From NCBI GenBank assembly GCA_963836355.1, contig CAWIJO010000002.1, positions 1,436,655 through 1,500,654 of the forward strand: DNA of 64,000 nt. The letters run 5' to 3'. Each line of letters starts with the position of its first letter. The first letter of the stretch is position 1. This DNA is from Palsa-506 sp963836355. Its GTDB lineage: Bacteria > Actinomycetota > Actinomycetes > Streptosporangiales > Streptosporangiaceae. Positions 46,414-54,175 of the stretch are shown piece after piece. Under the pieces are notes generated by a model. The model saw nothing but the letters and a program-made list of their open reading frames with translations, searched no databases and was not told the origin of the DNA. The translations under genes were made by a program, and so were the position numbers.

Positions 46414-46508
46414 CTAGACATGGTCACCCAGCGTGGTTACAGCCGTAAGGCGACAGGGGAAATCGCCGCCGGCCTGCAGCCGGTACCGCCGCCAGGTAGC
46501 CCGGCTCA

Positions 46509-47066
46509 CTAGGCATCCCCCTGCGGACGATGGCGTACGTGACCGTGATCAGCGCCCCGCTCCAGGTCGGTGACCAGGTGCGAGGACAGCACGCCCGTCA
46601 TGCCGCCGCCCGCGGTCAGCGTGGCGAGGAAGTTCCGCCGCGCCAGCGGATCCGGCGCCGCGACCGGCTCGTCGAGCAGCAGCCGCGGCCGCTTGGCCCG
46701 CGTCAGCGCCAGCGCTACCTGGGCGCGCTGGCCGCCGGACAGCGTGCCCCGCGCTGGTCGACCGGAGTGCGCAACTCCGCCAGCCGGGTGCGCACCAATG
46801 AGGCGTCCCAGCGCGGGTTCAGGTGTTCCACGATCCGGATGTGATCCTCGGCGGTGAACGCCGGGGCCGGCCGCGGCGCACCCCAGAACGCAAGCCGTGC
46901 CGCCGGTCGGGCGGCCAGCCCGGCGAACATCCGCAGCAGCGTGGTCTTGCCCGCGCCGTTCGGCCCGACCAGCGCGCAAACCCGGCCCTCGGCACGGTGA
47001 CCGTGAACTCGCTCAGCGCGCTGACCGCCCATAGAGCTTGGACAGGTCATGCGTCTCGATCGCCAT
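46509..47066 (-). pseudogene. ABC transporter ATPase (YtrB-like), frameshifted
   Basis: It starts MAIETHDLSKLYGR at ATG 47066, 2 nt after the GntR stop. The frame then shifts to VCALVGPNGAGKTTLLRMFA (Walker A) and HIRIVEHLNPRWDASLVRTR. Another shift near 46750 leads to LSGGQRAQVALALTRAKRPR and LLLDEPVAAPDPLARRNFLA. The end (VTDLERGADHG) is shortened. It belongs to the GntR-YtrA/ABC arrangement. Neither this gene nor its regulator has an intact frame. Confidence 0.75.
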
Positions 47067-47068
47067 GC

Positions 47069-47475
47069 TCACGCGATCTCCTCCGATTCGCGATCCGCAC
47101 CGTGCGCCGCCTGCAGCGTGACCCGCAGCAGCGACTCCATCGACTCCTCGTCAAGACCGGCCTCGCGGGCCTCGCGGACCCAGCGGGCCAGGCTGCGGCC
47201 GAGCCGGGAATGGGTGCCGGGCGGCGGCCCCGGCGGCCGCGCCCGGACGAACGTGCCATGCCCGGCGCGCGCCTCGACCAGGCCCTCGCGCTCCAGGTCC
47301 CGGTAGGCCTTGAGCACGGTGTTCGGATTGACCGCCACCGCAGCCACGACCTCCCGCACGCTCGGGAGATGGTCACCCACGTTGAGGACGCCCATCCGCA
47401 GCGCCGCCGTACCTGCCGCACGATCTGCAGGTACGGCGCCACCCCGGACCTCCCGTCCACCCTGAAGCTGATCAT
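47069..47475 (-). pseudogene. GntR family (YtrA-type) regulator, frameshifted
   Basis: ATG 47475 gives MISFRVDGRSGVAPYLQIVR and QVR. One base is missing near 47405. The other frame continues LRMGVLNVGDHLPSVREVVA, VNPNTVLKAYRDLEREGLVE and ARAGHGTFVRARP. The C-terminal helical part is LARWVREAREAGLDEESMES. YtrA-type GntR proteins repress a neighbouring ABC transporter. Tandem GTGT(A/C)TTAGG repeats lie upstream. Confidence 0.8.
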
Positions 47476-47489
47476 GTGTTATCCATCCA

Positions 47490-47522
47490 GTGTATTAGGT
47501 GCCTAGTAGTGTCTTAGGCGTC
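47490..47522. promoter_or_regulatory. direct repeats upstream of the GntR gene, candidate operator
   Basis: GTGTATTAGGTGCC (47490-47503) and GTGTCTTAGGCGTC (47509-47522) are direct repeats 19 bp apart, and GCCTA/TAGGC (about 47501 and 47515) form an inverted repeat between them. They lie 15-47 nt before the GntR start codon, the usual place for an autoregulatory site of YtrA-type regulators. Confidence 0.45.
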
Positions 47523-47563
47523 TGGTACTTTAGATCGCTGGCACACTTCATGCGAACTTTCCC

Positions 47564-47606
47564 GAACGACCGCCCTTGTAGTGAATGCCTCGCCCGAGGG
47601 TCGTTC
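47564..47606. promoter_or_regulatory. inverted repeat GAACGACC-N27-GGTCGTTC
   Basis: Perfect 8-bp arms at 47564-47571 and 47599-47606. They lie between the GntR start (divergent) and the phosphoesterase start at 47658. It may be a leader hairpin of the phosphoesterase mRNA, a terminator or a protein site. Confidence 0.4.
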
Positions 47607-47657
47607 AGCCCGGGCGTTTATGTTGCGTGGGCGTTGTGCTGCGAGGAGATGCTGGCA

Positions 47658-48665
47658 GTGGAAACGGCCCGGAAGCGGCGCGCACGTGAGGTGCGGTCTT
47701 CCCGTCTGCTCGGCGCCGCGCTCATGACCGCTGCCGGGTTGATGTCAGGATGCGGTCAGCCCGCAGGGACCGGGACAGCGCCACCTCCTTCGTCTGGCCC
47801 GGCATCGGCGGCGGCTCCCACCGCCGAATCCGGCGGTCCGTGCGGCACCGCCAGCACCCCGCCCCGCCATTACCAGCACGTCATCTGGATCATCATGGAG
47901 AACAAGTCGTACTCTTCGGTGATCGGATCGCCGGACGCGCCCTACGCGACCCAGCTGGCGCACCAGTGTGCAAGCGACACGCACTGGTCTGACGCCGGCA
48001 ACCAGTACGACTCGCTGCCGAACTACATCGCCATGACCACCGGGCAGAGCGGCCCCATTCTGGCCCCGTTCACCTGCGACTGTGCGCCGTCGCCATCGGT
48101 ATCGGTCACTGCCGACAACATCTTCCGCCAGGTGCGGGCCGCCGGCGGCACCGAGCGCTCCTTCGCCGAGGGGATGAGCGGTAGCTGCTCGGACAGCGGC
48201 ACTAGCTACGCCCCCAAGCACAATCCGGCGCTGTACATGTGGGGCGGCGCGGACCGGAAGGCGTGCCAGCGGGACGCCATCCCTATGGGAAGCGCCACCG
48301 CTGGCAACTTCATCAGCGTTCTTAACGGCAACACGCTACCGACCTACAGCCTGGTGGCGCCCAACCTCTGTAACGACACCCACGATTGCGGCGTCCCGGC
48401 GGGCGATCAGTTCCTCAAGACGCTGCTGCCACCGGTCTTCTCCAGCCAGGCATACCGCTCCGGGACGACCGCGATGTTCGTGGTGTGGGACGAGGACAGT
48501 TACATCCCCAACATCGCCATCGCGCCTTCGGCGATCCCCGGCACGGCAGCCGCCACGGCCGTGAACCACTACGGATTGCTCCGCGCCACCGAGGAGATGC
48601 TGGGGCTGCCGCTGCTGGGCAACGCCGCCGGGACCACGTCGCTGCGCACCGTGTTCCACATCTGA
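47658..48665 (+). CDS. secreted phosphoesterase family lipoprotein
   Basis: 335 aa from GTG 47658, 9 nt after GAGGAG; the ATG at 47649 directly abuts that site. The signal peptide and lipobox are LLGAALMTAAGLMSGCGQ. After a Pro/Ser linker comes the phosphoesterase domain: HVIWIIMENKSYSSVIGSPD (metal-site Asn), YDSLPNYIAMTTGQSG, LPTYSLVAPNLCNDTHDCGV and TTAMFVVWDEDSYIPNIAIA, NHYGLLRATEEMLGLPLLGN. This matches the acid phosphatase/phospholipase C-like family (PF04185). Exposed outside the cell, it may release phosphate from organic esters. Confidence 0.88.
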   Translation: METARKRRAREVRSSRLLGAALMTAAGLMSGCGQPAGTGTAPPPSSGPASAAAPTAESGGPCGTASTPPRHYQHVIWIIMENKSYSSVIGSPDAPYATQLAHQCASDTHWSDAGNQYDSLPNYIAMTTGQSGPILAPFTCDCAPSPSVSVTADNIFRQVRAAGGTERSFAEGMSGSCSDSGTSYAPKHNPALYMWGGADRKACQRDAIPMGSATAGNFISVLNGNTLPTYSLVAPNLCNDTHDCGVPAGDQFLKTLLPPVFSSQAYRSGTTAMFVVWDEDSYIPNIAIAPSAIPGTAAATAVNHYGLLRATEEMLGLPLLGNAAGTTSLRTVFHI

Positions 48666-49287
48666 GGCGGTGCTTCCCGGACCGCACCTGCGAGTGCTGA
48701 GCTCGGAGTGCACACAGCCCCGGCGGCCCGGACGCCGCGCTGCTGGCGGGCGCCCTGGCTGCAGTCTCCCCGACCCGGTCACGCCGTGCAGCTGCCGGGT
48801 GCGGGGCGCAATGGCCGGCCGCCAGGCCGCTTTGCTGGCGCCGGCCGCGGCCAGGGCCGGGCACCGGCCAGGCAATGCAGCCGCAGGCGCGCTGCCGCAG
48901 GCTGGCTTACCTGCCTACCGTCAGCCTGGCCGGCCAGCGCAGCCCGCACAGCCAGCGCCGGGAAACCAGCCCAGCGCACTACTGCACACCGCCAGCACCG
49001 CGCCCTCCCGCCAGACCCGCGCCCCGGCACCAAGCGAGACCTGCCCGGGGTTCGACCGGATCTGCCGAATTGGGCGCGCACATACTTATGCAGTGTCGCA
49101 TGCTCACTCGTGGTCATGAGGATTGGCCGCAGGGCCGCGAAGATTGGCGGCCCAGCGTTGTCATGCATCCTTTGGGCATGCAGATCGCCACCTGGCACCT
49201 CAGCGGACGTGGCGCAGGAAGAACTAGACGTCCGGCATCTGCAAAGCTAGCAATGCCGTAGTCCTCGCCCCGCCGCTGTCAGCATGC
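48666..49287. other. 620-nt region without a recognisable gene
   Basis: GC-rich and Pro/Ala/Arg-coding in all frames. Several short open frames exist but none has a family motif, a good ribosome binding site or consistent codon bias. The part at 49060-49250 is lower in GC. Nothing supported. Confidence 0.3.
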
Positions 49288-50313
49288 TCAAAAGACAACG
49301 CTCCATCCCTCGGCGGCGGCTTGGGCCTGGGTATACGCGACGCCATCGACCTTCAGAGTGTCCGGGTTGAGCAGCGTGATCAGCCCGCCGCGATTGCCAA
49401 GCTGCACCGGTGCCGCAATCTGGACACGGACGCTGTCGCCTGCGGCCAGCAATCCACCCTGGAGCATCATCCGCCGCTTGGCGCGGTCCAGAATCGACCA
49501 GCCGGTCAGGTCAACCTGCTGCGGGCTGGCGTTGAGCAGCGTGACCGTCTCGGCCTCTGGCGCGGGCCCGGGCGGGTTGACCAGCGCCGCGACGATCCGC
49601 ACGATTTGATCCGGCTCGCCAGGCCCAGGTACGGGTGCCGGGCCCGGCTCTGGCAGCTCGGGCACGGTGTGCCCGGTCTGGTCGTCGGTGTGCCACGCCT
49701 GCGACTGAAACGCCAGGAAGACCCCGACCCATTGGTCCTGGGCCGGGTAGTGCAGCAGCAGCCCGCCGTCCTGCCAGACGCCGTCGTCCTGGCGGAAGCG
49801 CTTACTGTTGCCCTGATTCATGTGGATGTCGTGAACCCCATTGCCGGGCAGGAAGCCAAAGATCTTGTCCGGGACCCCAGCTTCCGGCCCCCAGCGCTGC
49901 CCGAAGGCAAAGAGGCGGGCAGCAGGGTCTGCCGCGGCGCGGCGCACGAAGTGGTCCAGCATGTCTGCCAGGTCGTTGTCGGGCCCTGGCGCGCTGGCTG
50001 GCTCCGGCTGCATTCTCTGCCGGTCGAACAGGTTCGCGCGGATGAAGTCCAGCGCCATCGCACCGGGCCTGCTGGCCAGCGTCGTGAAGCCGGCCGGCAG
50101 GCCGGGCAGGCTCTGGGTCAAGGGGTGGCGGAAGCTCTCGTCGGCCACGTACAGCAGTTCCGCAGGCTTCTCTTGCGACAGCACATTGACCGCCACCCGA
50201 AAGTCGGCCTCGCCGCCACGGACATGGATCTGATAGTGCGGCGAATCCGTGCCACCCTCGGCGCGCTGATTGACCACGCTGCCGGCCAGGACCCCATAGC
50301 TTGCCAGTGGCAT
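49288..50313 (-). CDS. DUF2278 protein with C-terminal lamin-tail domain
   Basis: 341 aa from ATG 50313 with TTGGGGG upstream. N-terminal DUF2278 (MPLASYGVLAGSVVNQRAEG, HYQIHVRGGEADFRVAVNVL, LLYVADESFRHPLTQSLPGL, ALDFIRANLFDRQRM). Then VPDKIFGFLPGNGVHDIHMN and DGGLLLHYPAQDQWVGVFLA. A Pro-rich linker leads to a lamin-tail (LTD) domain: VTLLNASPQQVDLTGWSILD, GGLITLLNPDTLKVDGVAYT. There is no signal peptide, so it is cytoplasmic. The function of the family is not known. Confidence 0.85.
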   Translation of the reverse strand: MPLASYGVLAGSVVNQRAEGGTDSPHYQIHVRGGEADFRVAVNVLSQEKPAELLYVADESFRHPLTQSLPGLPAGFTTLASRPGAMALDFIRANLFDRQRMQPEPASAPGPDNDLADMLDHFVRRAAADPAARLFAFGQRWGPEAGVPDKIFGFLPGNGVHDIHMNQGNSKRFRQDDGVWQDGGLLLHYPAQDQWVGVFLAFQSQAWHTDDQTGHTVPELPEPGPAPVPGPGEPDQIVRIVAALVNPPGPAPEAETVTLLNASPQQVDLTGWSILDRAKRRMMLQGGLLAAGDSVRVQIAAPVQLGNRGGLITLLNPDTLKVDGVAYTQAQAAAEGWSVVF

Positions 50314-50816
50314 CTCATCCCCCAATCAAGGCGTCCGCGGGTGGATTCGCAGCCTCCCCGTCGATGATGGCAGGAATCCCCATCCTGGAGAAGCCCGCCG
50401 GCAACAGGCTGGGGCCGCGTCCCGGCTCGGCGGCAGGCTCCTGGCCGATGAGGGCAGGCGCGTGCAAGTCGCGGCGCGCGTTACCCGACGCGCCGTGGAC
50501 TGCACCGCCTGCCCGCCACGCGCACGTACTGACCCGCCTTACCCGGCCGTGATATGCGAGCGGCAGTCGTTTGAAAATGGTCCATAACGGGCGAACCGAG
50601 GGCATCGCTTGGCCAGCCGCGATTCGTGCTGCCTCGACGGCGCGCGGGATGGCCAGATCGGACATTGCCGGATACCATTTTGTCACCGCATTACCGCTAT
50701 ATCAGCCGTGCGCGGGGACGAAACGCGGGGCCGCCGTTCGCTATGAGGTCTTCCCCTGCGGGCGTGCCAAGCGGAGTCGCGTCTGGCGACGGGCTCTGGG
50801 GCAGGAAGGGAACGTG
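50314..50816. other. 500-nt region between divergent DUF2278 and peptidase-like genes
   Basis: It probably holds both promoters; no -10/-35 pair stands out. A minus-strand frame of about 120 codons (50315-50686) has weak coding composition and no recognised motif, so it is not called. Confidence 0.3.
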
Positions 50817-51650
50817 GTGTTCGTTCAACAGGTAGCACTGGTCTCTGAGGTGGCGGATATCCCGGCGCAGGAGGTGACGCGGATCTCGGCGGCTTTGCAG
50901 AAACAGGTCACGCGAGACTTCGCCCCGATCTGGCAGATACCGGCGACGGTCGACGGTTTCTCCGCCCTCGATGACGTGCCGATAGGGTACTGGCCTGTCA
51001 TCATCGTCCAGGACGTCCAGGGCGCTGCGGGAGTTCACCTAGACAAAGACGGTCAGCCTTTCGCCCTCGTCGAGGTCGGCGACAGCTGGTCGCTGACGGC
51101 GAGCCACGAGACCCTGGAGATGCTCGGTGACCCGTCCGGCAACCGGATGGTCGCCGGACCGTCGCCGCGACCCGACCAAGGACGCGTCGAGTTTCTCGTC
51201 GAAGTGTGCGATCCGTCCGAGGACGCGGACTGCGCATACACGGTGAATGATGTGCTTATGTCGGACTTCTACACACCGCACTACTTCGACCCGGTCAAAC
51301 AGGAGAATGTCCGTTACAGCTTTACAGGGGCCATCACCCAGCCACGCCAGGTCCTCCCTGGCGGCTACCTGAGCTGGCACAATCCCACGGACGACCACTG
51401 GTATCAGCTGACGCACTTCGGGCCGCAGCCGCAGTTCCGTGACCTGGGCGTGCTTTCGCGCAATGGACAGAGCCTGCGAGCGGTGATCGACTCGCTCACG
51501 CCGCAGACGAAGCGGCTGTCGCACCTGCCCAGGGAGACGGCTATGCTCACGGGCGCCGTCGATGCAGCATCTTCAGCTGCGCGCGCGACCAGCGCCCGCG
51601 CTGCGTTGCTGCGCGAGCAGATCGGGGAACTTCCCCGAGGCGGGCGCTAA
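50817..51650 (+). CDS. metallopeptidase-like hypothetical protein (SHETLEM motif)
   Basis: 277 aa from GTG 50817, 6 nt after AGGAAGGG; the frame is open 82 codons further upstream without family character. SWSLTASHETLEMLGDPSG resembles a zinc-protease HE motif. It is followed by VEFLVEVCDPSEDADCAYTV, NDVLMSDFYTPHYFDPVKQE and YSFTGAITQPRQVLPGGYLS, a pattern seen in uncharacterised actinobacterial proteins. The C-terminus is helical and Ala/Arg-rich (AASSAARATSARAALLREQI). No signal peptide. The small gene 51654 follows after 3 nt, so the two are co-transcribed. Peptidase activity is inferred only from the motif. Confidence 0.65.
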   Translation: MFVQQVALVSEVADIPAQEVTRISAALQKQVTRDFAPIWQIPATVDGFSALDDVPIGYWPVIIVQDVQGAAGVHLDKDGQPFALVEVGDSWSLTASHETLEMLGDPSGNRMVAGPSPRPDQGRVEFLVEVCDPSEDADCAYTVNDVLMSDFYTPHYFDPVKQENVRYSFTGAITQPRQVLPGGYLSWHNPTDDHWYQLTHFGPQPQFRDLGVLSRNGQSLRAVIDSLTPQTKRLSHLPRETAMLTGAVDAASSAARATSARAALLREQIGELPRGGR

Positions 51651-51653
51651 GGC

Positions 51654-51830
51654 ATGGGCGAGCCTGACGATCAGGAGAGCGGCAGGTTGCGGGCGGAGCG
51701 CCTCCGTGAGCGAATCGAGGAATTGCGGCGGAGCACACCTGAGCCGTCGCGGCCGCCGTCGCCGCGAGAATTCACCGACGATGCGGCGCGGGAGGAGAGC
51801 CGCGGCAAGTCCACAGATCAGCAACCGTAG
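51654..51830 (+). CDS. small charged hypothetical protein, 58 aa
   Basis: ATG 51654 to TAG 51830. MGEPDDQESGRLRAERLRER, IEELRRSTPEPSRPPSPREF, TDDAAREESRGKSTDQQP. A charged helix is followed by a Pro/Ser-rich, disordered tail. It starts 3 nt after the peptidase-like gene and has good codon bias. Probably a partner of that protein. Nothing is known of the family. Confidence 0.6.
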   Translation: MGEPDDQESGRLRAERLRERIEELRRSTPEPSRPPSPREFTDDAAREESRGKSTDQQP

Positions 51831-52035
51831 CGTCGTATCGTGGCAGCTGCTGAGCCGGACGCGCATGGCTGGACATCTGCGCACTGGCACCGTGTAAATA
51901 GCCGTCTATTCGGGCGTGCCGACGCGAAAGGTGCCCTGGATACCTGGCCACACCAGGATGACCGCTGGCCGCCTGGACCAAGTACGTTCGGAAGACGCGT
52001 CCCGGTGGGGGGCATCGACCGGCGCTGACGCTTGG

Positions 52036-53140
52036 TTACTGCCTGGCTGCTACCGCCTCGGCGGTCCTGGGCTGGCGGGCCGTTGCTACGCGCTCGGCCG
52101 ACGCGTCCTGTGCCTGGCCTGGCCGGCCCGGCAGGGCCAGGCCGGCGAGGGCCCCGGCCAGGGCCAGGCCGGTCGCGGCCGCGATGGCGGGCGCGAACCC
52201 GGCGCTGAACGCGGCGGCTGAAGTGCAGCTGCCGGCCGTGGCGAACACGGCGGCCAGGATCGCGACGCCGAATGCGCCGCCCAGCTGGCGCATCATGGTG
52301 AAGCTGCCCGACGCCTTGCCGATGTCGCCGCGCGGGACCGAGCCGACCACGGCCTTGGTGACCGCGGGCAGGGCCAGGCCGAGCCCGGCGCCGGAGATCA
52401 TCATCGGTGCGAGCATTGCCGGGTAAGCCAGCCCAGGGGCGGCGATTACGGCGATCCAGGCGAACCCGGCGTGCAGCAGCAGGCCGGAGACGACCAGCGG
52501 CCGCTCGCCGATCCGGTCGGCCGCGCCAGGCCGGGCAGGTCCAGTGCGGCGCGCGGCCCATAACTCTCCTCCAGGCGGCGCAGCGCCAGCGCGATGGCCA
52601 GCAGGCCGATCGGCACGTTCAGCCAGAAGATCCACTGCCAGGTGATGCCCTGGGTGATCGCGCCGCCCAGCACCGGCCCCACCGCCGCCAGGGCGGTCAC
52701 CGAGCCGAAGATGCCCATCGCCCAGCCGCGGCGCTGCGGCGGGACGGCCGCGTTCAGCAGCGCCAGCGCCAGCGGCATGACTATCGCCGCTCCGGCGCCC
52801 TGGACCGTGCGCGCCGCGATCAGCGCGCCGGCCCCGGGCGCGAGCGCGCACGCCGCCGAGCCCGCTGCGAACACGCCCAGGCCGACGCGAAGACCCGCCG
52901 CCTGCCGAACCTGTCGCCCACGGCGGCCGCGGTCATCAGTAGCACCGCGAAGGCCAGGGTGTAGGCATTTACCGTCCACTCCAGCTGCCCGATCGAGGCG
53001 CCCATGTCGCGGCGGATCGTGCTCAGCGCGGTCTCGACGACCAGCAGGTCCAGCACGACCATGAACGACGCCACCGACGCCAGCGCCAGGGCCCAGCCCT
53101 GGGCGCGGGTCACGGCGTCCTGCCTGCTCGCGGTGTTCAC
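52036..53140 (-). pseudogene. MFS drug efflux transporter (DHA2 type), collapsed
   Basis: GTG 53140 follows GGAGGAC. The first frame gives GWALALASVASFMVVLDLLV, ETALSTIRRDMGASIGQLEW and MTAAAVGDRFGRRRVF. A second (about 52880-52540) gives ALIAARTVQGAGAAIVMPLA and WQWIFWLNVPIGLLAIALAL. A third (about 52530-52036) gives LLHAGFAWIAVIAAPGLAYP and SVPRGDIGKASGSFTMMRQL. Several of the 14 helices are missing around 52530. It is divergent from the broken ECF gene. Confidence 0.8.
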
Positions 53141-53293
53141 ATGTCCTCCAGTTTGCGCTGTGACGCTTGCTGCTGGTTGAGACACCGCGAGCAGCCGCAA
53201 ATTGGCCGGTGACTTTCCGGCCCGGCTGGTGTCCGTACGTTAGAGACCCGGCGCAGGGCCCGGCGAAGGGCAAGGCGATCCGAGGATGCGATC

Positions 53294-54012
53294 GTGACCA
53301 CTACCGTGCTGGCCCGTGCCCGGGCGGGCGACGGGGAGGCGTTCCGCGAACTCACCGACCCCTACCGGCGCGAACTGCAGCTGCACTGCTACCGGATCGT
53401 CGGCTCGGTGCAGGACGCCGAGGACATGCTGCAGGAGACGCTGCTGGCGGCCTGGCGCGGCCTCGGCCGGTTTGAGGAACGTGCCTCGATGCGCTCGTAG
53501 CTGTACAAGATCGCGACCAGCCGGTGCCTGAACGCGCTGCGCGACACCGGCCGCCGCCCGGCGGCCGCGGCCAGATCCCAGCGGCCTGCCCCCCCGGCAG
53601 AGCCCACTCGCCGGGCCGAGCCGCTATGGCTACAGCCCTACCCGGACGTGCTGCTCGATGACCTGCCCGACACCACGCCCGGTCCCGAAGCACGCTACGA
53701 GAACAAGGAAGCGCTCGCGCTGGCGTTCGTGGCCGGCCTGCAGCGCCTGCCGCCCCGCCAGCGCGCCGTCCTGGTGCTACGGGACGTGCTCGGCTACCCC
53801 GCGGCGCAGGCCGCCGACATGCTCCAAGCCAGCGAGGTGTCGGTGAACAGCGCCCTGCAGCGGGCCGCGCCACCCTCGCCGCCCAGCAGCCCGCCGCGGG
53901 CCGCGACACCGCGACCGCACCCCGGTCGGCCCGGGAACGCGAACTCACCACCCGGTTCGGCGACAACAGCCTGCTCCCCCACTTCGGCCTCCCCCGAACC
54001 CTGCCCTACTAG
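53294..54012 (+). pseudogene. ECF sigma factor (SigG-like), nonsense and frameshift
   Basis: GTG 53294. Region 2 is complete: FRELTDPYRRELQLHCYRIV, GSVQDAEDMLQETLLAAWRG. An amber TAG (about 53498) replaces Trp in SMRS-stop-LYKIATSRCLNALRD, where relatives have AWLYKIATNRCL. Region 4 follows (VAGLQRLPPRQRAVLVLRDV, YPAAQAADMLQASEVSVNSA). A frameshift near 53865 then leads to a short end (ERELTTRFGDNSLLPHF). The C-terminal SnoaL-like domain of SigG relatives is missing. Confidence 0.82.
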
Positions 54013-54175
54013 CCGGTGGCATGGGCTGCCCGGAGTGCCAGGATGGCCGTGAGGCAGAAGCTTGTCGTTATGGTGCTGCTGCGGTAGATGCGGATTCCGA
54101 GTCCGCCCACGCGAGGGAAGGCGATGAACACGACGGCCAAGATCGCCACGCTGACCGGTGTAACAGAGGTCCATC

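Noticed and set aside
50315..50686. Minus-strand frame of 123 codons upstream of the DUF2278 gene
   Set aside because: Weak third-position bias, no motif, and it fills a divergent promoter region.
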